32,401 nucleotides of DNA, taken from an uncultured Pelagibacteraceae bacterium. GTDB lineage: Bacteria; Pseudomonadota; Alphaproteobacteria; Pelagibacterales; Pelagibacteraceae. Where the stretch lies: NCBI GenBank assembly GCA_902554035.1, contig CACDMX010000010.1, positions 1-32,401 of the forward strand. Reading direction: 5' to 3'. Both the position numbers and the translations under genes were made by a program. Of the stretch, positions 9,495-17,577 are shown piece by piece. Numbering within the stretch: position 1 is the first letter of the stretch; each line of letters starts with the position of its first letter. The notes under the pieces were generated by a model, which did no database searches, was not told where the DNA came from, and saw only the letters and a list, made by a program, of their open reading frames with translations.

Positions 9495-9890
9495 ATGAGT
9501 TTAAGTGACCCTATAGGAGATATGATAGCAAGAATTAAAAATGCACAATTGCGTAACCATAAAATTGTTGAATTACCATCATCAAATTTTAAAATTAGTA
9601 TATCTGAAATTTTGAAAAGTGAAGGTTATATAGTTGATTTCAAAATAAGTAATGACAAGAAAAAGCCAACTTTATCTATAAATTTGAAATATCATTCCGG
9701 TAATCCTGTAATTAGTACAATAGAAAGAATTTCTAAACCAGGGAGAAGAATTTTTTCAAGCGCTGAAAGTCTTCCAAAGATTAATAATGGTCTTGGCATT
9801 GCAATAATATCAACACCCAAAGGAGTAATGACAGATCTAGACGCAAGAAAACAAAAAGTGGGTGGGGAAATAATCTGTAAGGTTTTTTAA
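9495..9890 (+). CDS. rpsH: 30S ribosomal protein S8
   Basis: S8 binds the central domain of 16S rRNA and, in E. coli, represses the spc operon. The 131-residue protein begins MSLSDPIGDMIARIKNAQ and carries SKPGRRIFSSAESLPKINNG (about 80-99) and GLGIAIISTPKGVMTD, ending GGEIICKVF. A good AAGGA lies about six bases before the ATG in the ten-base gap after rpsN. Its stop shares one base with the rplF ATG (TAATG). Confidence 0.97.
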   Translation: MSLSDPIGDMIARIKNAQLRNHKIVELPSSNFKISISEILKSEGYIVDFKISNDKKKPTLSINLKYHSGNPVISTIERISKPGRRIFSSAESLPKINNGLGIAIISTPKGVMTDLDARKQKVGGEIICKVF

Positions 9891-10429
9891 TGTCAAAAAT
9901 TGGAAAAATAAATATTCAAATACCAGAAAAAGTCAATGTAGCCTTGAATGGTTCTATATTAAATTTAGATGGACCATTAGGAAAAAAATCACTCAGTATA
10001 GATACAAATATTTTTGATTTAAAAATAAATGAAGGTAAAGAAATTTCAATAAAACCAAAAAAAATTGATCAGAATATGAAAAGATTATGGGGGATGAATA
10101 GAAGCTTAGTTAATAATGCAATAATTGGTATTAGCAAAGGTTATGAAAAAACACTTGAACTTGTAGGTGTTGGTTTTAGAGCATCATTAAAAGGTAAACA
10201 ACTTAATATGCAGCTAGGATTTAGCCATGACATAAATTTTGATATACCTGAGGGAATTAAAATAAATGTTGAAAAACAAACTATATTGAAAATAAGTGGT
10301 TATGATAAACAATTAGTTGGTGAGGTGTCATCAAAAATAAAATCAATAAGACCTCCCGAACCTTATAAAGGTAAAGGTATAAAAGAAAAAGGTCAATATA
10401 TACTTAGAAAAGAAGGAAAAAAGAAATAA
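9890..10429 (+). CDS. rplF: 50S ribosomal protein L6
   Basis: L6 lies at the base of the L7/L12 stalk near the factor-binding site. The 179-residue product has the two duplicated alpha/beta domains. The second carries [27 protein letters not shown] sequence (about 91-113), and the C-terminal signature is [15 protein letters not shown] (about 154-168). One-base overlaps with rpsH upstream and rplR downstream imply coupled translation. Nothing unusual is seen apart from the high lysine content shared by all neighbours. Confidence 0.97.
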   Translation: MSKIGKINIQIPEKVNVALNGSILNLDGPLGKKSLSIDTNIFDLKINEGKEISIKPKKIDQNMKRLWGMNRSLVNNAIIGISKGYEKTLELVGVGFRASLKGKQLNMQLGFSHDINFDIPEGIKINVEKQTILKISGYDKQLVGEVSSKIKSIRPPEPYKGKGIKEKGQYILRKEGKKK

Positions 10430-10785
10430 TGAAATTAAGCACGACAGATAGAAAGAGGTTTAGAGTAAAAAATAAAATTAAAAAAGTTGCAAAACCAGAA
10501 AGATTCAGACTTTGTGTATCAAGATCAACAAAAAATATTTCTGCACAAATTATAGATGACAAAAATTGCAAAACATTATTTTCTGCCTCTTCAATAGAAA
10601 AAGATATTAAAAACATGAAAATGAAAAACAAAACTGATTTATCTAAAGTTGTAGCTGAAAAACTCGCAAAAAAAGCTCAAGAAAAGAAAATTACAAAAGT
10701 TTACTTTGATAGAGGCATATATAAATATCATGGTAGAGTTAAAATTTTTGCAGAAACTTTAAGAAAAAATGGAATGGAATTTTAA
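10429..10785 (+). CDS. rplR: 50S ribosomal protein L18
   Basis: L18 binds 5S rRNA and joins it to the central protuberance with L5. The 118-residue protein has the family segments [21 protein letters not shown] (about 24-44), a [14 protein letters not shown] helix (about 69-82), and the terminal [29 protein letters not shown] region. Its ATG shares one base with the rplF stop. rpsE follows after three bases. Confidence 0.96.
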   Translation: MKLSTTDRKRFRVKNKIKKVAKPERFRLCVSRSTKNISAQIIDDKNCKTLFSASSIEKDIKNMKMKNKTDLSKVVAEKLAKKAQEKKITKVYFDRGIYKYHGRVKIFAETLRKNGMEF

Positions 10786-10788
10786 ATT

Positions 10789-11292
10789 ATGGATAAAGTC
10801 AAAGACGAAATTATAGAAAAGTTAGTTCACATAAATAGAATTACCAAAGTTGTAAAAGGTGGTAGAAGATTTGGCTTTTCAGCATTAGTTGTTGTTGGTA
10901 ATCAGAATGGTAAAATTGGAATTGCTCATGCAAAGGCTAAGCAAGTTCCAGATGCTATTAAAAAGGCAAACGAAATGGCTAGAAGAAAACTTATCCATAT
11001 CCCTTTAAGAGAAGGAAGAACTATTCACCATGATATTTCAGGTAAAGATGGAGCTGGAAAAATTAAATTACGGGCAGCACCAAAAGGAACAGGAATAATT
11101 GCAGGTGGACCCGTAAGAGCTGTCTGCGAGGTACTAGGAATAAGAGATATAGTTGCTAAATCCATGGGTACAGCTAATCCTCATAATGTTATACGAGCGA
11201 CAATGAAAGCGCTCGGTGCTCAAAATTCACCTAAACATATATCAACAATCAGAAATAAAAAAATTTCAGAAATTATAGAGAAGAGGGGATAA
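10789..11292 (+). CDS. rpsE: 30S ribosomal protein S5
   Basis: S5 acts in decoding fidelity and the mRNA entry channel. The 167-residue product contains the dsRBD-like N domain ([20 protein letters not shown], about 23-42), the loop associated elsewhere with spectinomycin and ram phenotypes, and the C domain segment [19 protein letters not shown] (about 96-114). It ends by sharing one base with the rplO ATG. In most bacteria rpmD (L30) lies between S5 and L15; here there is no room for it. Confidence 0.98.
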   Translation: MDKVKDEIIEKLVHINRITKVVKGGRRFGFSALVVVGNQNGKIGIAHAKAKQVPDAIKKANEMARRKLIHIPLREGRTIHHDISGKDGAGKIKLRAAPKGTGIIAGGPVRAVCEVLGIRDIVAKSMGTANPHNVIRATMKALGAQNSPKHISTIRNKKISEIIEKRG

Positions 11293-11747
11293 TGACTTCA
11301 CTTAACACAACAGGAAAAATATTAAGAAAAAAAATTCGTGTTGGTAGAGGCATAGGTTCAGGAAAAGGTAAAACTTCCGGGAGAGGTATAAAGGGACAAA
11401 AATCAAGATCAGGCGTTGCAATTAAAAGTTTTGAGGGTGGACAAATGCCGCTTTATAGAAGATTGCCAAAAAGAGGATTTAATTCTTTTAAAAATTTAAA
11501 AATTGCAAAATTAAATTTGGATAAAATACAAATGTATATTGATAAAAAAAAACTGGATCACAATGAAACAATATCTGTTGAAACGCTTAAAAAATTGAAA
11601 ATCATAAATAAAAGATCTAAAATATTAAAAATTTTAGGAAAAGGTGAAATTAAAACCAAAGTTAATATTAAAGCTGATTTAATTTCAAAATCAGCAATTG
11701 AAAAATTAAAAAAAATTGGCGGTTCAGTCCAAACAATCAATAAGTAG
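11292..11747 (+). CDS. rplO: 50S ribosomal protein L15
   Basis: L15 is a late-assembly 23S rRNA-binding protein. The 151-residue product has the glycine/arginine-rich N-terminal arm RVGRGIGSGKGKTSGRGIKG (about 16-35), the segment EGGQMPLYRRLPKRGF (about 49-64), and the C-terminal IKADLISKSAIEKLKKIGG. Its ATG overlaps the rpsE stop by one base, with AGGGG as Shine-Dalgarno inside rpsE. secY follows 12 bases later. Confidence 0.97.
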   Translation: MTSLNTTGKILRKKIRVGRGIGSGKGKTSGRGIKGQKSRSGVAIKSFEGGQMPLYRRLPKRGFNSFKNLKIAKLNLDKIQMYIDKKKLDHNETISVETLKKLKIINKRSKILKILGKGEIKTKVNIKADLISKSAIEKLKKIGGSVQTINK

Positions 11748-11759
11748 CTTTAGGTCATT

Positions 11760-13040
11760 ATGAGTATAAACTCACAGTCAAGCGATCTCAAAAATAGAAT
11801 TATTTTTACAATTTTCATTTTATCAATTTATAGATTTGGAACTTTTGTTCCTTTACCGGGTATAAATCCCGATCAATTACAAGTCCTAATGGAAGGAAAC
11901 CAAAAAGGTTTACTTGGGATGTTTAATGTTTTTGCAGGAGGTGCAATTAGCAGAATGGCTATTTTTGCACTTGGAATTATGCCGTATATTTCATCATCAA
12001 TTATCGTTCAATTATTGACTGGTGTTTCTGATTATTTTAAAAATCTAAAAAGTCAAGGTGAAATAGGAAGAAAAAAAATAACTCAAATAACACGTTATGG
12101 TACAGTCTTGTTAGCACTTATTCAAGGTTATGGCTTATCTGTTGGATTAGAGTCTTCACCTAACTTAGTTATAAATCCAGGTGTATTTTTTAAAGTTTCT
12201 ACAGTTACAACAATTGTAGCAGGAACTATTTTTTTAATGTGGTTAGGTGAACAAATTACCCAAAGAGGAATAGGAAATGGAATTTCTTTAATAATATTTT
12301 CAGGAATAGTGGCTGAAATTCCAAGGGCTTTAGTTACTACTTTCGAATTAGGTAGAACAGGAGCCATATCTACAGTTATGATAATTTTGATATTTATATT
12401 ATTGGTAGTGACAATAATGTTTATAGTTTTCATGGAAAGAGCTTTAAGAAAAATTTTAATAAATTATCCAAAAAGACAAATGGGTAATAAAATGTACGGT
12501 GGAGAATCTTCACATCTTCCATTAAAAATTAACCAGGCCGGCGTTATACCAGCTATCTTTGCATCTGCACTATTGCTTTTGCCTGTTACCTTTTCAAACT
12601 TCAATTTTAGTGAAAGTGAAACTTTTATTAATATCTCTTCATTTTTTACTCAAGGCCAACCTTTGTATATGATTTTATATGCTTCAGGAATAATATTTTT
12701 TACTTTTTTTTATACTTCAATAACATTTAATCCTAATGAGACTGCAGAAAATTTAAGAAAACATGGTGGCTTTATACCTGGTATTAGACCAGGCGAAAGT
12801 ACAGCTTTATACATTGATAATATTTTGACAAAATTAACAACTATTGGAGCGTTGTACTTAACCTTGGTATGTTTAATGCCTGAATTTTTAATTGCAAATT
12901 ATCCGATACCTTTTTATCTAGGTGGAACATCAATTCTAATTGTTGTAGTAGTTGCGATAGACACAGTTACGCAAATTCAAACTCGTTTAATGAGCTCACA
13001 ATACGAACAGTTAATTAAAAAAACTAAATTTGGTAGATAA
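11760..13040 (+). CDS. secY: protein translocase subunit SecY
   Basis: SecY is the channel of the inner-membrane Sec translocon and works with SecE, SecG and SecA. The 426-residue protein has ten predicted membrane segments. The first is at about 13-30, followed by the plug region and signatures GIMPYISSSIIVQLL (about 72-86), the large cytoplasmic loop with ERALRKILINYPKRQ (about 225-239), and the following SHLPLKINQAGVIPAIFAS (about 251-269). Its position at the end of the spc block before adk is standard. AGG lies about eight bases before the ATG. Only two bases separate its stop from the adk GTG. Confidence 0.98.
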   Translation: MSINSQSSDLKNRIIFTIFILSIYRFGTFVPLPGINPDQLQVLMEGNQKGLLGMFNVFAGGAISRMAIFALGIMPYISSSIIVQLLTGVSDYFKNLKSQGEIGRKKITQITRYGTVLLALIQGYGLSVGLESSPNLVINPGVFFKVSTVTTIVAGTIFLMWLGEQITQRGIGNGISLIIFSGIVAEIPRALVTTFELGRTGAISTVMIILIFILLVVTIMFIVFMERALRKILINYPKRQMGNKMYGGESSHLPLKINQAGVIPAIFASALLLLPVTFSNFNFSESETFINISSFFTQGQPLYMILYASGIIFFTFFYTSITFNPNETAENLRKHGGFIPGIRPGESTALYIDNILTKLTTIGALYLTLVCLMPEFLIANYPIPFYLGGTSILIVVVVAIDTVTQIQTRLMSSQYEQLIKKTKFGR

Positions 13041-13042
13041 AA

Positions 13043-13606
13043 GTGAATTTAATTATGTTTGGTCCTCCTGGTGCTGGTAAAGGGACTCAGGCTCAACATC
13101 TTGTAAAAAAGTATAGTTATTATCAATTATCAACAGGTAATCTTTTAAGAAATGAAATTGAAAATAAAACTATCATAGGAAATCAAATTTCAGAGCTTAT
13201 TGGTAAAGGTGAAATGGTTACTGATGCTATAGTTGATAACTTAATTTTAAATATAATTAAAAATGAAAAATATAAAAATAAAATTATCTTTGATGGCTAC
13301 CCAAGAAATATTTATCAAGCAAAAAATCTGTCCAAGGTATTAAACGAAAATAATCAAAAAATAGACTATATTTTTTTTCTTAATGTTAAAAAAGAAGCAA
13401 TCATAAAAAGAATTGAGAAAAGAAAAATATTAGAAAAAAGATCTGACGATGATGCAGAGACTATTTTAAAAAGATATGATACATATATGGAAGTAACTAA
13501 ACCCGTTTTAGATTACTACTCCAATAATCGTAATTTTCATGAATTGGATGGAACTAAGGAAATAAACGATATTTCTCAAAAAATTGAGGAAATACTTAAG
13601 GTTTAA
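13043..13606 (+). CDS. adk: adenylate kinase, short-LID form
   Basis: Adenylate kinase interconverts ATP + AMP and 2 ADP in the cytoplasm. The 187-residue protein has the P-loop GPPGAGKGT (7-15), the AMP-binding LSTGNLLR (29-36) and DGYPRN (84-89), and the catalytic arginine segment with RSDDD (133-137). The LID between about 122 and 132 is very short and lacks zinc cysteines, so this is the compact type. The start is a GTG at 13043; an ATG four codons later would remove part of the first strand and is less likely. It is two bases after secY and ends the spc transcript before a promoter. Confidence 0.96.
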   Translation: MNLIMFGPPGAGKGTQAQHLVKKYSYYQLSTGNLLRNEIENKTIIGNQISELIGKGEMVTDAIVDNLILNIIKNEKYKNKIIFDGYPRNIYQAKNLSKVLNENNQKIDYIFFLNVKKEAIIKRIEKRKILEKRSDDDAETILKRYDTYMEVTKPVLDYYSNNRNFHELDGTKEINDISQKIEEILKV

Positions 13607-13610
13607 CACA

Positions 13611-13638
13611 TTGACTTTAAACAAACTTCTTATATAAA
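13611..13638 (+). promoter_or_regulatory. sigma70-type promoter ahead of the alpha block
   Basis: TTGACT at 13611-13616 matches the -35 consensus in five of six positions. After 16 bases, TATAAA at 13633-13638 is a strong -10. It lies in the 57-base gap between the adk stop and the rpsM ATG, the widest gap inside the ribosomal run. A start around 13645 would give a leader of roughly 20 bases. It likely lets rpsM-rpsK-rpoA-rplQ be transcribed independently of the upstream blocks. Recognition is by eye from the consensus only. Confidence 0.65.
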
Positions 13639-13663
13639 AGGCTAAATTTTTAATCACTTTTTT

Positions 13664-14047
13664 ATGGCTCGTATAGCAGGTGTAAATATACCACAAAATA
13701 AACTTGTTCAAATTGGACTCACATACATTTATGGAATAGGTGATAAATTTTCTAAGCAAATTTGTGTAGATCTAGATATCCCAAAATCAAAAAGAGTTAA
13801 CGAGCTTACAGATGATCAAATTTTAAAAATAAGGGAATATATTGATAAAAACTTTAAAGTAGAGGGTGATTTAAGAAGAGAATATTCTCTTAGTATTAAA
13901 AGATTAATTGATCTAGCATCTTATAGAGGGTCACGTCACAAAAAAAAGTTACCTGTAAGAGGTCAAAGAACAAGATGTAATGCAAGAACAAGAAAAGGTA
14001 AGGCTATTGCTATAGCTGGTAAAAAATTAACACCACTTAAAAAATAA
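13664..14047 (+). CDS. rpsM: 30S ribosomal protein S13
   Basis: S13 sits at the top of the 30S head and forms intersubunit bridges with L5. The 127-residue product begins [13 protein letters not shown], has the helix-two-turn-helix region ([15 protein letters not shown], about 20-34), and ends with the basic tail [16 protein letters not shown] (about 101-116). It is the first gene after the promoter at 13611-13638. Its stop shares one base with the rpsK ATG. Confidence 0.97.
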   Translation: MARIAGVNIPQNKLVQIGLTYIYGIGDKFSKQICVDLDIPKSKRVNELTDDQILKIREYIDKNFKVEGDLRREYSLSIKRLIDLASYRGSRHKKKLPVRGQRTRCNARTRKGKAIAIAGKKLTPLKK

Positions 14048-14496
14048 TGCCAAAAGTTGAAAAAAAAAATAACCAAGAGCAAATTCAAGATAAAAAAACT
14101 AACGTAGTAAAAAAAAGTACTTATTCAAAAAAAAAAAAAGTTAAAAAAAATATATTAAATGGCATAGCTTATGTCCAATCAACATTTAATAACACAATTA
14201 TATCCATTGCTGATACAAGTGGAAATGTTGTATCTTGGGCGTCTGCTGGACAAAAAGGTTTTAAAGGTTCAAGAAAATCCACACCATATGCCGCTCAAGT
14301 AGCGGCTGATGCAGCTGCATCAAAAGCTCTTGAATATGGAATGAAAGTTTTATCTGTAGAGGTAAAAGGTCCTGGTTCTGGTCGTGAGACCGCCCTAAGA
14401 GCTTTGCAGGCAAGAGGATTTAAAATAATTTCTATTAAAGATACGACGCCTATGCCACATAACGGTACAAGGCCACCAAAAAAAAGGAGAGTATAA
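14047..14496 (+). CDS. rpsK: 30S ribosomal protein S11
   Basis: S11 lines the mRNA exit path on the 30S platform. The conserved fold runs from about residue 37 ([19 protein letters not shown]) through [14 protein letters not shown] (about 77-90) to [18 protein letters not shown] at the C terminus. At 149 residues it is about 20 longer than the common length. The excess is a Lys/Gln/Asn-rich N-terminal extension (1-34), and no internal start would give a cleaner protein. rpoA begins immediately after its stop. rpsD, present here in E. coli, is absent, as is usual for alphaproteobacteria. Confidence 0.96.
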   Translation: MPKVEKKNNQEQIQDKKTNVVKKSTYSKKKKVKKNILNGIAYVQSTFNNTIISIADTSGNVVSWASAGQKGFKGSRKSTPYAAQVAADAAASKALEYGMKVLSVEVKGPGSGRETALRALQARGFKIISIKDTTPMPHNGTRPPKKRRV

Positions 14497-15525
14497 ATGG
14501 AAACAACTGATGTAAATGTTAAAAATTGGAAATCGCTTATCAAGCCGCCAAAGCTTGATGTTCAATTAAGTGAAGATAAAACTTTTGCCAAGATTATTGC
14601 TGAACCATTAGAAAAAGGCTATGGATTAACTTTGGGTAACTCACTAAGAAGAATTTTGTTATCATCCATAAGAGGTGCTGCTGTCACATCAATACAAATA
14701 GACGGTGTTTTGCACGAATTTACATCTATTAAAGGAATTAGAGAGGATGTGACTGATATAGTTTTGAATGTAAAATCTTTGGCACTTAAAAGTTCATTTG
14801 AAGGGGTTAAAAAATTAATTCTTGATGCAAAAGGACCTGGTGAAATTAAAGCATCAAATATAACAACTGTACCTGATATAGAAATTTTAAATCCTGATTT
14901 AGTTATTTGTAATTTAGATGAAAATACTAATTTTCATATGGAAATGACAGTCGAAACAGGCAAAGGTTATGTGCCTGCCTCTATGAATAAACCTGAGGAT
15001 CCACCACTTGGTCTTATCCCAATTGACTCGTTATTTAGCCCTGTAAAGAAAGTTTCTTATTCTGTTAGTACAGCAAGAGAAGGAAAAGCATTAGATTATG
15101 ATAAATTAACAATGGAAGTTCAAACTAATGGCTCAATATCAGCCGAGGATGCTGTTGCATATTCTGCAAAAATATTTCAAGACCAATTAAATATGTTTGT
15201 AAATTTTGATGAACCACAAGAAGTTATAGTTCGTGAGAAACCATCAGAGCCAGAGTTTAATAAAAATTTATTGAGAAAAGTAGACGAACTAGAACTATCA
15301 GTAAGATCTATGAACTGTCTTAAAAATGATAATATAATTTATATAGGAGATTTAGTGCAAAAATCTGAGGGAGAAATGTTAAGAACACCAAATTTTGGTA
15401 GAAAATCTCTTAATGAGATAAAAGAAGTATTAAATGGTATGTCTTTATATTTAGGTATGGAAATACCTAATTGGCCGCCAGATAATATTGCTGAAATGTC
15501 AAAAAAGCTTGAGGAGGCTATCTAA
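14497..15525 (+). CDS. rpoA: DNA-directed RNA polymerase alpha subunit
   Basis: Alpha dimerises to seed RNA polymerase assembly and reads UP elements and activators through its C-terminal domain. The 342-residue protein has the N-terminal domain with [12 protein letters not shown] (41-52), a linker near 240-255, and the C-terminal domain with [13 protein letters not shown] (266-278). Arg270 corresponds to E. coli Arg265, and [12 protein letters not shown] (299-310) forms the second helix-hairpin-helix element. GGAG about 9 bases upstream, within the rpsK 3' end, is the Shine-Dalgarno. It follows rpsK with no gap and precedes rplQ by nine bases. Confidence 0.98.
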   Translation: METTDVNVKNWKSLIKPPKLDVQLSEDKTFAKIIAEPLEKGYGLTLGNSLRRILLSSIRGAAVTSIQIDGVLHEFTSIKGIREDVTDIVLNVKSLALKSSFEGVKKLILDAKGPGEIKASNITTVPDIEILNPDLVICNLDENTNFHMEMTVETGKGYVPASMNKPEDPPLGLIPIDSLFSPVKKVSYSVSTAREGKALDYDKLTMEVQTNGSISAEDAVAYSAKIFQDQLNMFVNFDEPQEVIVREKPSEPEFNKNLLRKVDELELSVRSMNCLKNDNIIYIGDLVQKSEGEMLRTPNFGRKSLNEIKEVLNGMSLYLGMEIPNWPPDNIAEMSKKLEEAI

Positions 15526-15534
15526 TATTTAAAT

Positions 15535-15981
15535 ATGAGACACGGTTTTGCTAACAAAAAACTTAATAGAACTTCAGAACATAGAAAAGCTTTATTAAAA
15601 AATATGCTTAACTCTTTAATTAAATATGAGCAAATAACAACAACTTTACCAAAGGCAAAGTTTTTGAAACCACAAGCTGATAAAATTATAACTCTAGGTA
15701 AAAAGGAAAGTTTGCAAAATACAAGATTATTAATGAGCAAACTACAGGACATCAAATCTACAAATAAGGTAAAAAAAACACTTTCAAAACGATATGAAAA
15801 TAGAAAAGGTGGCTACACTCGTATCGTAAAGGCAGGTTTCAGATACGGTGATAATGCTCCTATGGCAATAATTGAGTTTGTAGATAGAGATAAAGAAGCA
15901 AAGAGAGTAGATAAAAAGAAAAAAGATATTAAAGATCATCAAAAAGAGCAAAAACCAGAAAAAAAATTATCTACAGCCTAA
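15535..15981 (+). CDS. rplQ: 50S ribosomal protein L17
   Basis: L17 lies near the exit side of the 50S subunit. The 148-residue product begins MRHGFANKKLNRTSEHRKAL and has the conserved EQITTTLPKAKFLKPQADKI region (about 36-55) and RYENRKGGYTRIVKAGFRYGDNA (about 82-104). Beyond about residue 118 it carries a charged Lys/Glu/Asp tail not found in short L17s, though tails of this kind are known in alphaproteobacteria. It ends the contiguous ribosomal run; rluC follows after 20 bases. Confidence 0.96.
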   Translation: MRHGFANKKLNRTSEHRKALLKNMLNSLIKYEQITTTLPKAKFLKPQADKIITLGKKESLQNTRLLMSKLQDIKSTNKVKKTLSKRYENRKGGYTRIVKAGFRYGDNAPMAIIEFVDRDKEAKRVDKKKKDIKDHQKEQKPEKKLSTA

Positions 15982-16001
15982 TTTTAAATTAAATTAATAC
16001 G

Positions 16002-16916
16002 ATGAAAAAAACATATAACGTTGATGTAACGTTTATAAATATGCGTATTGATAGATGGATAAGAAAAAATTTTGGACAAATTCCACAAGGGTTTATTGAA
16101 AAAAATTTAAGAAACGGAAAAATAAAAATAAACAACAAAAGGATTAAAAGTTCATACAAAACAAAGATTAATGATAAAATTTCTTTATATGATTTTAAAT
16201 TTAAACCACAAGAAAATAAAATTAAAATAAAATTTCAACCATCTAAGTCAACTGTTAAAGCAAACGAAGATTTAATTATTGATAATAATGATAATTTTAT
16301 AGTTGTTAATAAAAAAACTGGTATTGCAGTACAAGGAGGGACAAAGTCAAAAAAAAATTTAATCGATATATTTGCAAAAAGTAAGTTTTTTAAGAATGCA
16401 AAACCCTACTCGGTTCACAGATTGGACAAAGATACATCAGGTGTATACATTATTGCAAAAAACAGAGAAACAGCTCAGTTATTAACCACATTATTTAGAC
16501 TAAGAAAAGTTTATAAAACATATTTAGCTATATGTTACGGTGAGTTAATTAGTAATAAGGGAATTTGGGACTCAGATTTAACCCGATACGAAAAAAATAA
16601 ACCAATAATAGAAAAAGCAAAAACGATTTATAAAGTTATAGATAAAAATTCAATGTACAGTTTGGTTGAGTTGAAACCTATTACTGGAAGAAAACACCAA
16701 CTAAGGAAACAATTATCTGCAATTGGTCATCCTATTTATGGAGATCAAAAATACAATTTTAGTTTTAAAAATAAGGGAATAAATAAAAACTTAATGTTGC
16801 ACGCATACCAAATCAAATTTATGATTAATGATAGAAAATTTTCATATACAGCATTATTACCTGATTATTTTAAAAAATTATTAAAAGTTAAAAAACTAAA
16901 TTTTTTAAATTTCTAA
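16002..16916 (+). CDS. rluC: 23S rRNA pseudouridine synthase, RluC/RluD family
   Basis: This enzyme isomerises uridines to pseudouridine in rRNA. The 304-residue protein has an N-terminal S4 domain (about 14-65, with [20 protein letters not shown]) and the RluA-family catalytic domain. The catalytic motif HRLDKDTSG lies at 139-147 (Asp142), and [22 protein letters not shown] near residues 226-247 forms the conserved C-terminal core. RluC is my best assignment; RluD or another paralogue cannot be excluded from sequence alone. It may ride on the alpha-block transcript. Its last 29 bases overlap the convergent lipB gene. Confidence 0.85.
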   Translation: MKKTYNVDVTFINMRIDRWIRKNFGQIPQGFIEKNLRNGKIKINNKRIKSSYKTKINDKISLYDFKFKPQENKIKIKFQPSKSTVKANEDLIIDNNDNFIVVNKKTGIAVQGGTKSKKNLIDIFAKSKFFKNAKPYSVHRLDKDTSGVYIIAKNRETAQLLTTLFRLRKVYKTYLAICYGELISNKGIWDSDLTRYEKNKPIIEKAKTIYKVIDKNSMYSLVELKPITGRKHQLRKQLSAIGHPIYGDQKYNFSFKNKGINKNLMLHAYQIKFMINDRKFSYTALLPDYFKKLLKVKKLNFLNF

Positions 16917-17517
16917 TAAAATTTTTAGTCAATCTGTTTCCCATATCTTTATAATTTTGTTTTTTAACTGTCTTTAGATTGATCAAATTTTTTGAATTAA
17001 TACCACATGGAATTATTTTATTATATTTATATAAATCCACATTTATGTTTATTGAAAAACCATGGTAGGCTATCCACTTTTTAACTCTTATACCTATAGC
17101 GGCTACTTTTTTTCTTTTATTATTTTTCTTCACCCATATACCAATATTTTTTCTGTCAGCTGAGGATCTTACATTATACTCTTCAAGGGTTTCTATAATC
17201 GTTTTTTCAATAATTGAGATTAATTTTCTAATATCTTTTTTTCTTTTATTTAAATTTAAGACAAAATAACAAATTAATTGACCTTTACCATGGTATGTTA
17301 TTTTACCACCTCGATTAGTATTAACTAAATTAATTGATTTATCTAAAATCTCACTTTTTTTGTAACTTGATCCAGCTGTATAAACTGACTTATGTTCTAG
17401 TATCCATATTAATTCTTTTGCATTACAATTTAAAATTTTATCAATTCTTTCTTCTAATATTGATATTGCTTTTGTGTATTCTATGGGTTTTTTTGTATTT
17501 TTTATCTCTATTTTCAT
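16888..17517 (-). CDS. lipB: lipoyl(octanoyl) transferase
   Basis: LipB transfers octanoate from acyl carrier protein to lipoyl domains, the first step of lipoate assembly on dehydrogenase complexes. The 209-residue protein has the signatures [13 protein letters not shown] (68-80) and [21 protein letters not shown] (136-156). The catalytic lysine is probably Lys137. The catalytic cysteine is Cys171, in the IIPCGI segment. The 3' end overlaps rluC tail to tail by 29 bases. It diverges from mgtE with 60 bases between start codons. Confidence 0.93.
   Translation of the reverse strand: MKIEIKNTKKPIEYTKAISILEERIDKILNCNAKELIWILEHKSVYTAGSSYKKSEILDKSINLVNTNRGGKITYHGKGQLICYFVLNLNKRKKDIRKLISIIEKTIIETLEEYNVRSSADRKNIGIWVKKNNKRKKVAAIGIRVKKWIAYHGFSININVDLYKYNKIIPCGINSKNLINLKTVKKQNYKDMGNRLTKNFIRNLKNLVF
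16895..16929. other. imperfect A/T-only inverted repeat at the rluC/lipB convergent junction
   Basis: ACTAAA (16895-16900) pairs with TTTAGT (16924-16929). Inside it, TTTT (16903-16906) pairs with AAAA (16918-16921) across a symmetric TT/TT mismatch, leaving an 11-base loop that contains the rluC stop. The position exactly at the tail-to-tail overlap suggests a possible bidirectional end structure. It has almost no G/C and no clear U-tract, so it is not a standard terminator. In sequence this A/T-rich, chance is a real alternative. Confidence 0.2.
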
Positions 17518-17577
17518 TAATAAATTGTATTATGTGAATTATATATTAATAGTGCCTAATAAATTATAGGTAAATTT
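17518..17577. promoter_or_regulatory. divergent intergenic region between lipB and mgtE
   Basis: Sixty bases separate the two start codons, so promoters for both directions must lie here or inside the genes. TTGTAT at 17525-17530 and TAATAG at 17547-17552, 16 bases apart, are a weak candidate promoter for mgtE. AGG about nine bases before the mgtE ATG may be its Shine-Dalgarno. The region is too short to hold a known magnesium riboswitch, and I see no such structure. Confidence 0.3.

Noticed and set aside
17518..17577. Magnesium riboswitch before mgtE
   Set aside because: The whole intergenic region is only 60 bases, and no conserved aptamer elements or stems are visible.
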